Source: Myxococcales bacterium (lineage in GTDB: Bacteria > Myxococcota_A > Polyangia > Polyangiales > Polyangiaceae). Taken from it: DNA of 48,655 bases. Under the pieces are notes generated by a model. That model did no database searches. It saw nothing but the letters and a program-made list of their open reading frames with translations, and was not told the origin of the DNA. Where the stretch lies: NCBI GenBank assembly GCA_003153495.1, contig PLYU01000259.1, positions 481 through 49,135 on the forward strand. Direction: 5' to 3'. Positions 16,779 through 25,660 of this stretch are shown piece by piece; the stretch's first letter is position 1, and each line of letters opens with the position of its first letter. The position numbers and the translations under genes were made by a program.

Positions 16779-17885
16779 GTGGACAAGCTCCAATCCGCCC
16801 AACTGCAGGCCGTCCTCCCGGGCACGCGCGCGAGCTTCCGCCGCCGGATCATCGACGCGATGAGCGCGCTCGTGCCCGCGTCCGGCGCGTTCTTCTTCTT
16901 CGGCAACGAGGACGCTCGCGCTTACCGGGACGCGACGCGCCTGGTCGACGGCGCCGTCCGCCCGGTGCCCGGCACCGACCGCGTGCGGCTCTCGGCCGCG
17001 TTCGGCTACGACCCGGCGCGTGTCGTCGTAACCCCGCGCCGGGCGTACACGTCGGGCGAGCTCTGGCCGGCCACGGAGCGGGCGCGCCTGCCCTACTTTC
17101 GCGACGCCTCGGGCCCCGACGGCTTCGCCGACGTGCTGCTGCTCTTCCTTCACGAGGGCGGCGTCCTCTTCGGTCTCGCGGGGCTCGAGCGGCGCGCCGG
17201 CGAGCCCCCGTTCGGCGAGGCCGACAAGCGCATCCTCGAAGAGCTGGCCCCCTTCGTCGTGGCCGGCGCGCGCGCGCAGCTCCAGCACGACGAGCTCGCG
17301 CGCGAGGCGGCGACGCTGCGTGCGCTCGGCCGCGCGAGCGGGACCCTGTACGTCATCGATCGCGAGAGACGGCGCATCCTCTGGGCAGCGGATCGTGAGC
17401 GGGGGATCGACTGGGAGGAGGATGTCGAGCCGTTCGAGGACCAGCTCGTCGCCGCCGTGCAGAGCTTCCTCGACGCCGCTGCGCGCGACGACGCGCTCCC
17501 CACGCCTCCGCGACTGCCGATCGGCACGATCGTCGCCGTGGTCAGGCTGGACGGCGACCCGCTGTTCGGCGTCGCGCGCTGCGCGGCTGTGCGCGTGGAG
17601 CGCCCGCTCAGACCCGCGCCCATGGACGGCCTGAGCAAGCGCGAGCGCGAGATCGCGCGGCTGCTCGTCGCCGGCTACAGCGGCGTCAACGTGGCGGCCA
17701 TCTCGGGCCTGAGCGAGAACACCGTGCGCACCTACGTCCGGAGGCTCTACGCGAAGCTCGACGTGAACAACCGGGCGGACCTGGTGCGCCGGCTGATGAC
17801 GCCCGAGCCGAACGACGGCCCCGCCTCGCAGATCGGGCCGCCGCCCGACTCGTCGCTGGCCGTGGGGGACGACACGCTGGACTGA
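16779..17885 (+). CDS. LuxR-family transcriptional regulator with GAF-like sensor
   Basis: GTG at 16779 has AGGA 8 bases upstream. The N-terminal ~270 residues look like a GAF-type sensory region (MSALVPASGAFFFFGNED; PYFRDASGPDGFADVLLL; FGLAGLERRAGEPPFGEADKRILEELAPFV). The C-terminal LuxR/GerE helix-turn-helix is clear: LSKREREIARLLVAGYSGVN, VAAISGLSENTVRTYVRRLY and KLDVNNRADLVRRL. Ligand and targets unknown. Divergent from the FGGY kinase gene across 83 bases, so it could control that gene, although regulators of this form are often orphans. A PIN-domain gene follows 19 bases downstream. Confidence 0.8.
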   Translation: MDKLQSAQLQAVLPGTRASFRRRIIDAMSALVPASGAFFFFGNEDARAYRDATRLVDGAVRPVPGTDRVRLSAAFGYDPARVVVTPRRAYTSGELWPATERARLPYFRDASGPDGFADVLLLFLHEGGVLFGLAGLERRAGEPPFGEADKRILEELAPFVVAGARAQLQHDELAREAATLRALGRASGTLYVIDRERRRILWAADRERGIDWEEDVEPFEDQLVAAVQSFLDAAARDDALPTPPRLPIGTIVAVVRLDGDPLFGVARCAAVRVERPLRPAPMDGLSKREREIARLLVAGYSGVNVAAISGLSENTVRTYVRRLYAKLDVNNRADLVRRLMTPEPNDGPASQIGPPPDSSLAVGDDTLD

Positions 17886-17904
17886 GCGGCGCCGTTCGGG
17901 TCAC

Positions 17905-18318
17905 ATGGGGCGCGTGAAATACGTCCTCGACGCGTCCGTTGCCGTAGCGGCGTTGAGGAAGACGGAGCCATTCCACGTCGAATCGCTGCGGCACTGCATG
18001 CCGCTGTTCCGGGGCAAGGATCAGATCCTCGTCCCGGCCACGTTCGAAATCGAGGTGGTCTCCGCGCTCGTCCGGCGCGGCGCCGCGCCGGCTCGCGTCG
18101 CCGTCCTCTTCGAGAGGAGCTTCGCCGCGCGTCGAGCGGTGACCATCGGCCCGCGCGCCGCACTGGCCGTCCGCGCCATCGTCGGCCGGACGCGCCTCCC
18201 CGCGGCGGCCGCGCTCTACGCGTGGCTCGCCGCGCGCGACAACCTGCCCCTGGTGACCATCGACCGGGAGCTCCTCGACCGCGCGTCGCTCGCCGGCGCG
18301 CGCGCGATCACGCCTTGA
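17905..18318 (+). CDS. PIN-domain protein, VapC-like, without antitoxin
   Basis: 137 residues with PIN-fold markers: VLDASVAVAAL (first acidic residue D9), LVPATFEIEVVSAL (E48/E50) and LPLVTIDREL (D120). The third acidic residue of VapC nucleases, usually Asp in an A-x-D-x-x-Y-L-A-L-A motif, reads LPAAAALYAWLA here, so the four-acid site appears incomplete. No antitoxin gene lies upstream; the preceding gene is the LuxR regulator 19 bases away. Either a solitary VapC relative with altered activity or a decaying toxin. Confidence 0.7.
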   Translation: MGRVKYVLDASVAVAALRKTEPFHVESLRHCMPLFRGKDQILVPATFEIEVVSALVRRGAAPARVAVLFERSFAARRAVTIGPRAALAVRAIVGRTRLPAAAALYAWLAARDNLPLVTIDRELLDRASLAGARAITP

Positions 18319-18351
18319 ATTCCAGGAGGTCTCTTCCCATGCGTCGTCGAC

Positions 18352-19221
18352 TCAGAAGTAGACCACCCCGCCGAGCGTGAGCAGCCAGCCTGCCGACGTG
18401 TTCGAGGTCCTGCCGCTCACGTCGGTGAACTCGGGCTGCACCGTGGCCAGCGCGTCGGTGCGGCCCCGGAGAAAGCCTCGCAGGTCCGCGTCGAGTGCGA
18501 ACGTGCGGTTCAGGCGTCCCTCGACGCCGGCGCCGATCTGCGCGCCGAAGTAGCGCCAGTCCTGGTCGAGGGGCGCCCCGCAGCTCATCGTCGCGTCGCA
18601 GGTGACGTGGGCCCACGACCAGCCGAGGCCCGCCAGCAGGTACACCTGCGCGCGCGACCGCGGGTTGACGAAGAACAGCGCGTTGAACGTGAGCGCCGTC
18701 TCGCCGCGGCTCTGTCCCAGGTAGTCCTTGCCGCCGGAGAAATCGAGGTCGCCTTCGATGCCGAAGCGGCGCGTCGGCTTGAAGCGAGCGCCCGCCCCGA
18801 GGCCACCCATGGCAGAGTCGCCCCCGCTGCCGCGCCCGAAGAACGACCCCTGCAGGTGCAGGCTCATCCCCCATTCTCTGGCCCGGGACTCGAACGGCGC
18901 GCGGGGCGGCGGCTGGTACACGTAGGGCTCCGGCGTCTCCTGGCGTGCCATCGCCGGCGGCGGAGGCGGGGACTCGACGACCACCATCGGGGGCTCGAGC
19001 GGCGGGAGGGGGGCGCTGGCTGGCGTGGGCGTGGGCGTGGGCGTGGGCGGAGCTGCGTGGACGGGCTGGCCTGCAGGGAGGGGCTGGAGCTGCGGCGCGT
19101 CGCCGCAGAATCCGCTCCCGGGGGGACACGAGCTGGCGCCCGGCGACGGCTGCGGCGCAGCGCTCGCGGGGGCCGCGATCGCGAGCAGCGCGGCCGTCGA
19201 GGCGAGCAGTGACTTCTTCAT
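18352..19221 (-). CDS. Outer-membrane beta-barrel protein with Pro-rich N-terminus
   Basis: The ATG at 19221 opens a Sec signal (MKKSLLASTAALLAIAAPASA). It is followed by a disordered Pro/Thr-rich linker of about 75 residues (alternating TP, then PPPPP) and a C-terminal domain of alternating amphipathic strands (MSLHLQGSFFGRG, FGIEGDLDFSGG, GETALTFNALFFVN, YLLAGLGWSWAHV, GAQIGAGVEGRL) ending in an aromatic residue (GGVVYF), the typical outer-membrane insertion signature. Resembles OmpA/OmpW-like porin-family barrels of 8 or so strands. Convergent with the PIN gene. Function unknown. Confidence 0.75.
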   Translation of the reverse strand: MKKSLLASTAALLAIAAPASAAPQPSPGASSCPPGSGFCGDAPQLQPLPAGQPVHAAPPTPTPTPTPASAPLPPLEPPMVVVESPPPPPAMARQETPEPYVYQPPPRAPFESRAREWGMSLHLQGSFFGRGSGGDSAMGGLGAGARFKPTRRFGIEGDLDFSGGKDYLGQSRGETALTFNALFFVNPRSRAQVYLLAGLGWSWAHVTCDATMSCGAPLDQDWRYFGAQIGAGVEGRLNRTFALDADLRGFLRGRTDALATVQPEFTDVSGRTSNTSAGWLLTLGGVVYF

Positions 19222-19365
19222 GGTACCGAGGTGGAGTCGCAAGGGCGGTACGGGGCAGCTTGGGCCCGGCGGCGATCAAAATCAACGCGCGCACCTGGGA
19301 CGCGCCCGCGAGCTCGACTATTCATCGACAGGGGGCCCCGTCCGGCCCTACCTATCTCCTGCGCC

Positions 19366-20547
19366 ATGCCCACCGTCCGGCTCAAAGCGGGTCACGTGCA
19401 GCCCCTCTGGGCCGGCCACCCGTGGGTGTACGCGCAGGCCATCGACGCGGTCGAGGGCGGGGCATCGTCCGGCGACGAGGTGAGCGTGGTCGACCCGCGC
19501 GGCAACCTGCTCGGACGCGGCTTCTACTCGCCGAAGTCAGCCATCCCGGTGCGCCTGCTCGTGCGCGACGCCACTACGCCGCTCGACGCCTCGTTCTTTC
19601 GCATGCGGGTCGAGCAGGCCATCGCGCTCCGCGCTCCGCTCGGCCTCCCGAGCGAGCACACCAGCGGCTTCCGGCTCCTGCACGCCGAGGGAGACGGCGT
19701 GCCGGGTCTGATCGTGGACCGGTACGGCGACGCGCTCGCGGTGCAGCTCGGAACCGCCGGGATGAAGCAGCGCGAGCACCTGGTCTACGAGGCGCTCACC
19801 ACCGTGCTCGCGCCGCGCGCGATCATCGACCGCACGAGCGGCCAGACCGCGAAGCGAGAGGGGTTCGAGGCCGCCTCCGGCGTCGTCCGCGGGGACGACG
19901 TGCGCACGCTCGAGATCGTCGAGCGCGGCCTGAAGTTCAGCATCCCCCTCGAGATCGGGCAGAAGACCGGGTTTTACTTCGACCAGCGCGCCTTGCGCGC
20001 GCGTGTCGAGCAGCTCGCGCACGGCAAGCGGGTCCTCGACGCGTACTCGTTCATCGGGGCGTTCGCGATCGCGGCGGCCCGCGGGGGCGCGCGCGAGGTG
20101 GTCGCGGTGGACGAGAGCGCGCTCGCGGTCGAGGTCGGGGCCTCGTGCGCGGAGCTCAACGGCGTGTCCGATCGCGTCCGCTTCGCGAAGGAGGACGCGC
20201 GCCGCGTGCTGGCCGACTCGAAGGGGACGTTCGACCTGGTCATCGCGGACCCTCCGCGGCTCGCGGCCACGCGGAGCGCGCGCGAGCAGGCGCTCGTGGC
20301 CTATACCAAGCTCGCGGAGAACGCGTGCCGCGCGACGCGGCCGGGCGGGATCCTCGTCCTGTGCTCGTGCTCGGCGGCGGTCGACCTGACCGCGCTGACG
20401 CGGGCTCTGGCGACGGGGGCGACGCGGGTGAACACGCAGGCCATCGTGCTCGAACGGTGGTTCCAGGGGGCCGACCATCCGGTACCGGCGGCGTTCGGGG
20501 AGGGGCTGTATCTCAAGGCGCTGATCGCGCACGTGGAGAAGCGCTGA
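19366..20547 (+). CDS. Class I SAM-dependent rRNA methyltransferase, RlmI-like
   Basis: Layout of the RlmI/RlmK family: an N-terminal PUA-like domain (VRLKAGHVQPLWAGHPWVYA), an EEHD-like middle (GLIVDRYGDALAVQL, QTAKREGF) and a Rossmann methyltransferase domain with the SAM-binding motif VLDAYSFIGAFAIAAA, acidic VVAVDESALAVE and active-site LVIADPPRLA; the late CSCSAAVDL segment carries the cysteines usual for m5C methylation of 23S rRNA. The ATG at 19366 is well placed relative to the PUA domain, but there is no strong Shine-Dalgarno sequence. About 393 residues. The exact target nucleotide is not predictable. Confidence 0.85.
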   Translation: MPTVRLKAGHVQPLWAGHPWVYAQAIDAVEGGASSGDEVSVVDPRGNLLGRGFYSPKSAIPVRLLVRDATTPLDASFFRMRVEQAIALRAPLGLPSEHTSGFRLLHAEGDGVPGLIVDRYGDALAVQLGTAGMKQREHLVYEALTTVLAPRAIIDRTSGQTAKREGFEAASGVVRGDDVRTLEIVERGLKFSIPLEIGQKTGFYFDQRALRARVEQLAHGKRVLDAYSFIGAFAIAAARGGAREVVAVDESALAVEVGASCAELNGVSDRVRFAKEDARRVLADSKGTFDLVIADPPRLAATRSAREQALVAYTKLAENACRATRPGGILVLCSCSAAVDLTALTRALATGATRVNTQAIVLERWFQGADHPVPAAFGEGLYLKALIAHVEKR

Positions 20548-20607
20548 GGGCGGGCGGCGCGCGTGATGGCGGTGCAGGACGCCGCGAGAGGGACGCGCCC
20601 GCTCACC

Positions 20608-21261
20608 TCACTTGGGGGCGACGCAAACCTCGATGTCCAGGTCACCCGCGAGCATGTAGTCGCCGCTCTGCAAATCGATCTTCATCTTGCCCGTGGAGCT
20701 CGCCGCCGTCGGCGCCGCCAGGATGGTCACCGTCCCGCTCGGCTTGAACGTCGACGACACATCCTTCTTGTTGCCCGCCCCGATGCGCGCGAACCCGATC
20801 TCGGCCGGCCCGCCCTTCGCCGAGCGCTTGAGGGCCGACAGATCGGCCTTCTCGCCGGCGTTCCACGGGACCGTCATCGTCAGCATCGCGTCGCCGGCCT
20901 TCGCGGCCGACTTGCAGTCGCCGTGCTCCAGCAGCGTGACCACCACCCGCCCGTCCTTCTGCATCTTCGCCGTCACCCGCCCCAGCGTGGGCTGGAACGG
21001 CTTGCCGTCGATCGACCCCGTGACGGCAGGAGCGGCGTGTGGGGCTGTCGCCGGCGCGGCGGCCGCCGCAGCCGGAGCCGCGGAGGCCGCGGGCGCGTCG
21101 GCCTTGGTCTCCTTCGTCGAGTCGGTCGACGCGGCCATGTCGGGCGCCGACGACGCGGCCGGCTCGGTGGACGTCTTCTCTTCGGCCGCGTTCTCGGCAG
21201 GTTTTTGCGCTCCGCCGCAGGCGACGAGCACGAGGAGCGACGAGGCAATGGCGATGCGCAT
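20608..21261 (-). CDS. Lipoprotein with Ala/Pro-rich linker (217 aa)
   Basis: AAGGAG lies 7 bases before the ATG at 21261. The signal MRIAIASSLLVLVACGG has a clear lipobox with Cys as acylation site. A low-complexity A/P/S/T/E/K linker of about 70 residues tethers a folded C-terminal domain of ~130 residues (VTGSIDGKPFQPTLGRVTAK, VVVTLLEHGDCKSAAKAGDA, GTVTILAAP, DYMLAGDLDIEVCVAPK) with two Cys that could pair. Beta-rich, probably periplasmic or surface-exposed. No specific function recognised. Convergent with the methyltransferase gene. Confidence 0.75.
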   Translation of the reverse strand: MRIAIASSLLVLVACGGAQKPAENAAEEKTSTEPAASSAPDMAASTDSTKETKADAPAASAAPAAAAAAPATAPHAAPAVTGSIDGKPFQPTLGRVTAKMQKDGRVVVTLLEHGDCKSAAKAGDAMLTMTVPWNAGEKADLSALKRSAKGGPAEIGFARIGAGNKKDVSSTFKPSGTVTILAAPTAASSTGKMKIDLQSGDYMLAGDLDIEVCVAPK

Positions 21262-21411
21262 GGGAGGTCTCCTTCGGGGACGCCAGCGTCGCGCAGGACC
21301 GCCGGCCCCGTCCAGTCTCCCGAGCGCATCCGTCGGCGCGCAGGTCACTTCGCACCCGGGGGTCACGTCGTTCTCCAATCTTCGCGGCCTCTGGGCTACA
21401 CGACGGACGTA

Positions 21412-22197
21412 GTGCAGCCCCTGTCCGCCCTCGGCACCGATGAAGCGCGCGGCCTCCGCGGTCTGCTCTTCGACCTCGACGACACCGTGCTCACTCACGG
21501 CGTGCTGACGCGCGCCGCCTACGAAGCCCTCTGGAGCCTGCGCGACGCAGGGCTCTTGCTGGTCGCGGTGACGGGGCGGCCCAGCGGCTGGGGCGAGGTG
21601 CTCGCGCGCCAGTGGCCCATCGCGGGATGCGTGACCGAGAACGGCGCGGTGTACGTCGTGCGCGAGGGCCCGGGCGTGGCGCGCCGCGACGCGTGCGACG
21701 ACGCCGAGCGGCACGCGAGGCGCCTGCGCCTCGCGAGGCTCGTCGAGCGTGTGCGCGAGGCGGTGCCCGAGGCCCGGCTCACCGACGACGTCGACGCGCG
21801 CCGCAGCGACGTCACCTGGGACGTGGGGGAGCGCACCCGCCTGCCCGAGGACCGCGTCGCGGCGGTGGTGCGCGAGATCGCGGCCGCCGGCGCGCGCTGG
21901 TCGCAGTCGAGCGTCCACTTGCACGCGACGTTCGACGCCGACGACAAGGCCAGCGGCGCCGTCCGGTTCTGCGCGCGCGAGCTCGGCGAGGAGCCGGGCT
22001 CGGCGAGGGTGCGCTTCGCGTTCGCCGGCGACAGCGGTAACGACGCGCCGTGCTTCGCCGGCTTCGCCACGACCTTCGGCGTCGCCAACGTCCGCGCGAG
22101 CATCTCGCGCCTGAGCGTGCCGCCGCGCTACGTCGCCAGCCAGGAGATGGGCGCGGGGTTCGCGGAGATCGCAGCGGAGATCCTGCGGAAGAGGTGA
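21412..22197 (+). CDS. HAD-superfamily hydrolase (Cof/MPGP type)
   Basis: GTG at 21412 precedes the first HAD motif by 20 residues. Motifs: I, LLFDLDDTVLTHG (nucleophile D21, acid D23); II, VAVTGRPSGWGEV; a cap region containing SSVHLHATFD; IV, FAFAGDSGNDAPCF. The GDSGND form and the cap type match sucrose- or mannosyl-3-phosphoglycerate-phosphatase-like (Cof, IIB) enzymes, so the substrate is probably a phosphosugar. No pathway partner is adjacent; an ArgD-like gene follows 64 bases later on the same strand. Confidence 0.82.
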   Translation: MQPLSALGTDEARGLRGLLFDLDDTVLTHGVLTRAAYEALWSLRDAGLLLVAVTGRPSGWGEVLARQWPIAGCVTENGAVYVVREGPGVARRDACDDAERHARRLRLARLVERVREAVPEARLTDDVDARRSDVTWDVGERTRLPEDRVAAVVREIAAAGARWSQSSVHLHATFDADDKASGAVRFCARELGEEPGSARVRFAFAGDSGNDAPCFAGFATTFGVANVRASISRLSVPPRYVASQEMGAGFAEIAAEILRKR

Positions 22198-22261
22198 GAG
22201 GGAGAGAGGCCCCTCCGCTCCTCGGCTTTCGCCGCCGCCATGTGCTACTTCTCCCCTCGAG

Positions 22262-23482
22262 ATGGCCTCGAACTCCGACCTCGTCGCGCTCGCGCGACAG
22301 CGCCTCTACCCGAACTACAAGCAAGCGCCGCTGGTCTTCGTCCGCGGTCGCGGGTGCGAGCTGTTCGACGTCGACGGCCGCCGCTACCTCGACCTCTGCG
22401 CGGGCGTCGCCGTCTGCTCCGTCGGGCACGCCCACCCCGCGCTCGCGCGCGTGATCGCCGACCAGGCGGCCACGCTCATGCACGTCTCCAACTACTTCTA
22501 CAACGAGCCGAACATCCGGCTGGCCGACGAGCTGTGCCGCCGCAGCGGCTTCGACCGCGCTCTCTTCTGCAACTCGGGCACCGAGGCTAACGAGGCCATG
22601 CTCAAGCTCGCGCGCCACCACTTCTTCGGGCTCGGGCAGGGCGGTCGCGTGCGCGTCGTGGCGTTCGCCGACGCCTTCCACGGGCGGACGCTCGGCGCCC
22701 TCTCGATGACGGGCACCCCGAAGTACCGCGAAGGCTTCGGCCCGCTCGGCCCCGTGACGCACGTGCCGTACGGCGACGTGGCCGCGGTCGAGCGCGCGAT
22801 GGGGCCGGATGTGTGCGCGATCATCGTCGAGCCGGTGCAGGGCGAGGGCGGAGTGCAGCCCGCGCCCGCGGGGTTCCTGGCGAAGCTGCGATCCATCGCG
22901 GACGCCCACGGCGCGCTGCTGCTGGCGGACGAGGTGCAGACGGGCATCGGTCGCCTCGGCCGGTTCCTCGGGAGCGACGTGAGCGGAGTCCGGCCGGACG
23001 CCGTCGCCCTGGCGAAGGGCCTCGGCGGGGGCTTCCCGATCGGCGCCATGCTGACCACCGAGAAGCTCGCCGGCGCGCTCCCCCCGGGGACGCACGGGTC
23101 GACGTTCGGCGGCAACGCGCTCGCCTGCGCGACCGCGCTCGCCGTCCTGCGCATCGTCGACGACGAGGGCCTAGTGGACGGGGCGTCTACCAAGGGCGAC
23201 GCGCTCGGCGCGATGCTGCAGCAGCTCGCGGACGACCTGCCAGACGTCTGCGAAGGCACGCGCGGGCAGGGCCTGCTCCGGGGCCTCGTGCTCCGGCCGG
23301 GACTCGTCGCCCGGGACATCTTGCCGCTCATTCAGGAGGCTGGCGTGCTGGTGATCGCCGCCGGAGAGCACGTGCTGCGCTTCGCGCCGCCGCTGGTCGT
23401 GTCCATCGCGCAGCTCGAGGAGGGCGTCCGCGCCACTCGCCGCGTTCTCTCCGAGCTCCGCGCGCTTCGCGCGAGCGCCTGA
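22262..23482 (+). CDS. argD: Acetylornithine/succinyldiaminopimelate-type aminotransferase
   Basis: Class-III PLP-dependent aminotransferase of typical ArgD length (406 residues). Seen: LDLCAGVAVCSVGHAHP, phosphate-binding CNSGTEANEAM, FADAFHGRTLGALS, EPVQGEGGV, D223 in LLADEVQTGIGR (ring-nitrogen contact), K252 in ALAKGLGGGFPIGA (Schiff base), HGSTFGGNALACA. Converts N-acetylglutamate semialdehyde and glutamate to N-acetylornithine and 2-oxoglutarate in arginine synthesis; many homologues also act in lysine synthesis. No other arg gene is nearby, so the exact physiological substrate is uncertain. Confidence 0.85.
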   Translation: MASNSDLVALARQRLYPNYKQAPLVFVRGRGCELFDVDGRRYLDLCAGVAVCSVGHAHPALARVIADQAATLMHVSNYFYNEPNIRLADELCRRSGFDRALFCNSGTEANEAMLKLARHHFFGLGQGGRVRVVAFADAFHGRTLGALSMTGTPKYREGFGPLGPVTHVPYGDVAAVERAMGPDVCAIIVEPVQGEGGVQPAPAGFLAKLRSIADAHGALLLADEVQTGIGRLGRFLGSDVSGVRPDAVALAKGLGGGFPIGAMLTTEKLAGALPPGTHGSTFGGNALACATALAVLRIVDDEGLVDGASTKGDALGAMLQQLADDLPDVCEGTRGQGLLRGLVLRPGLVARDILPLIQEAGVLVIAAGEHVLRFAPPLVVSIAQLEEGVRATRRVLSELRALRASA

Positions 23483-23493
23483 CCGCTTCGTCC

Positions 23494-25635
23494 ATGGCGG
23501 CGTCCACATGCCCTGGGTGTGGGCAGGGGTTGGATCCCCTGAGGGCCGGGCACGTAGCGATCCTCGACGGGCAGTTTCTCTACTTCTGCGGCCCGGACTG
23601 CAAGCAGGCGTACCTGAAGCGGCAAGGGCGGCCGCCCGAGGAGGAGGTGTCCACCGCCGCTCCCCCGGGTGTCGCGTTCGGCCCGCCGCCGTCGCTCCGG
23701 CCCCCGACCTCGACCTCGACCTCGACCTCGACCTCGACCCCGACCCCGACCCCGTCCGCCCCCGCCCGCGTCCTCGCCACCCTCGACGTCCTCGGCCTCG
23801 GCTTCGGCATGCTCGCGCCTGCCATCGGCCTCCTCGGCGACGTCGCGGACGTCGCTCGCCCACCGCTCGTCGTCGCCGCGTGGGCCATGCTGGCGCTTCG
23901 CGTCGTCAGGCAGCCCCGCGACCCCGCCGACCCTCATGCGCTCGTCGTCCTCGCGCCGGCCGCCGGGGCCGTCGTCGCCGCCTGCTGGGCGCCGATCGTC
24001 GACGACCCGCGGGCGGTCTCCATCGCCGTGCTCGCCGGGGTCGCGTGCGCCGTCGCGATCGCCGTGGAGGTCCTGGTGGCTCGGGCGCGCCATCGCATCG
24101 ACGCTGCCCGCCAGCGAGTCGTGCAAGCCCTCGACGTCGGCGTGCGGGTCATCCACGGCGACGACGCGGTCGCCATGTCGGCCGCCGACGTCAGGCCGGG
24201 CGAGCAGTTCGTCGTCGAGGCCGGCGAGGTCGTGGGCGCCGACGGGACCGTCGTCGCCGGAGAGGCGCGCGTCGCCCCGTGGCTGGATGCGTCCGTCGAG
24301 GTCCTTCGCAGAGAGGGCGATCCGGTCGTCGCTGGCGCTCGCGTGGTCGCCAGTCGCCTGCGCCTCACCACGACGTTCTCCGGCCCCGACCGCGCCTGGG
24401 TGAAGATGCTCTCGCTCGCGCCGTCACGGATCGACGTCGCGGCGCCCACAGCTCGCGCGCTTCGGCTCACGATCGAGCGAGGCGCCCCGGTGGCCGGGCT
24501 CCTCGCGGGGGTCGGGGCGTTCCTCGGGAACGCGACGCCCGTCGAGACCCTGGCGGCGACGGCCGCGGGAGCCATGGCGTTCGGCGCCAAGACGCTCTCG
24601 TCGCTCGTCGCCTGCCACTTCGCTCGCGCGCACCTCGAGGCGCTGAGGAGCGGCATCGCGTACAAGGACCCGCGTGCGTTCGAGCGCGCCGCCTCCGCCA
24701 ACGTGGCCGTCCTGAGCGCCCGCGGCACGGTGCTCATGGGCGAGCCGGACATCGTCGCCATCGAGCCGATCGGCGCCGGAGCCGACGAGGTCGACCGGGT
24801 GCTGTCACTCGCCGCAGGTGCGGAGACCGCCTCGACGCACCCGTTCGCAGCGGCCATCCTGCGCGCCGCGCGCACCCGCGGCGTTCGCCCCGATCACGTG
24901 CGCAACGCGACGGCGCACGCGAGCCTCGGCGTCACCGCGTTCGCCTCGAGCGGCGAGCGCCTCGTCGTCGGGGGGCGCGCGATCATGCTCGAAGAGAAGA
25001 TCGGGGTCGCCGTCGCCGACGCGCGCACCACCGAGCTCGAGGCGCAGGGTCGCAGCGTGCTCCTCGTCGCCCTGGGCGACCGCCTCGTAGGCCTCATCGC
25101 CCTGCAGGACGGCCTGCGCCCCGGGGCGCGCGCGGCCGTCCAGATGCTGCTCGACGCGCGCATCGAGCCGGTGCTCCTGAGCGGCGAGGCGCGCGACACC
25201 TGCGAGACCATCGGGCGCGCGCTCGACATCGACCACGTGCGGCCCGAGGTGCCCGATGCCGACCGGGGCCCCGAGGTGCGAGCCCTCGGCGAGGGGGGCC
25301 ACGTGATCGCCGTCATCGGTCACCCCTCGGGGGACGACGGGGCCCTCGGTGCAGCCGACGTGGCAGTCGCGATGGCGGCGGCCGGGTCGACGCCGGGAGA
25401 GTGGGCCGTCGCGATCGCCGGCGACGACCTGCGCGATGCGGCGCGCGCGCTCGCGATCCCTCATGCGACGCGCGCGAGGGTTCGCGTGGCGATCGCGCTC
25501 GGCGCGACGCCGGGGCTCATCGCGCTGCTGGCCGTGGGGTTCGGGATCGCGCCGCTGGCGGTGGCGCCGCTGGCGACGATGCTGGGGGCCGCGGCGGTGG
25601 CGGCGCACGCGAGGGACGCGGCGGGGCGGGGGTAG
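23494..25635 (+). CDS. Degenerate P1B-type ATPase with N-terminal YHS/TRASH-like domain
   Basis: 713 residues. N-terminal metal-binding-like domain with C6-x2-C9 and FCGPDC (C32, C36), a TSTSTS/TPTPTP linker, then the heavy-metal ATPase order: helices, an actuator-like region (DVRPGEQFVVEAGEVVGADG), further helices, and P and N domains (SxHP motif ASTHPFAAAI at 447-453; DGLRPGARAAVQ). Catalytic residues are lost: the DKTGT loop reads SARGTV (408-413), the membrane CPC motif reads VACHFARA (372-379), the TGD loop reads LLSGEARDT, and GDGxND reads GHPSGDDGAL (609-618). It cannot form the aspartyl-phosphate intermediate. Probably a pseudo-transporter or metal sensor. A tandem repeat begins 26 bases after the stop. 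Confidence 0.8.
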   Translation: MAASTCPGCGQGLDPLRAGHVAILDGQFLYFCGPDCKQAYLKRQGRPPEEEVSTAAPPGVAFGPPPSLRPPTSTSTSTSTSTPTPTPSAPARVLATLDVLGLGFGMLAPAIGLLGDVADVARPPLVVAAWAMLALRVVRQPRDPADPHALVVLAPAAGAVVAACWAPIVDDPRAVSIAVLAGVACAVAIAVEVLVARARHRIDAARQRVVQALDVGVRVIHGDDAVAMSAADVRPGEQFVVEAGEVVGADGTVVAGEARVAPWLDASVEVLRREGDPVVAGARVVASRLRLTTTFSGPDRAWVKMLSLAPSRIDVAAPTARALRLTIERGAPVAGLLAGVGAFLGNATPVETLAATAAGAMAFGAKTLSSLVACHFARAHLEALRSGIAYKDPRAFERAASANVAVLSARGTVLMGEPDIVAIEPIGAGADEVDRVLSLAAGAETASTHPFAAAILRAARTRGVRPDHVRNATAHASLGVTAFASSGERLVVGGRAIMLEEKIGVAVADARTTELEAQGRSVLLVALGDRLVGLIALQDGLRPGARAAVQMLLDARIEPVLLSGEARDTCETIGRALDIDHVRPEVPDADRGPEVRALGEGGHVIAVIGHPSGDDGALGAADVAVAMAAAGSTPGEWAVAIAGDDLRDAARALAIPHATRARVRVAIALGATPGLIALLAVGFGIAPLAVAPLATMLGAAAVAAHARDAAGRG

Positions 25636-25660
25636 GGGAGGGCGGCTCGGCCTTCACGCC

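Noticed and set aside
19023-19050. GGCGTG tandem repeat as regulatory DNA
   Set aside because: It is the codons of the Thr-Pro linker of the minus-strand outer-membrane protein.
23705-23760. Simple repeat as an independent element
   Set aside because: The TCGACC/CCGACC hexamer run encodes the TSTS/TPTP linker of the ATPase-like protein and stays in frame.
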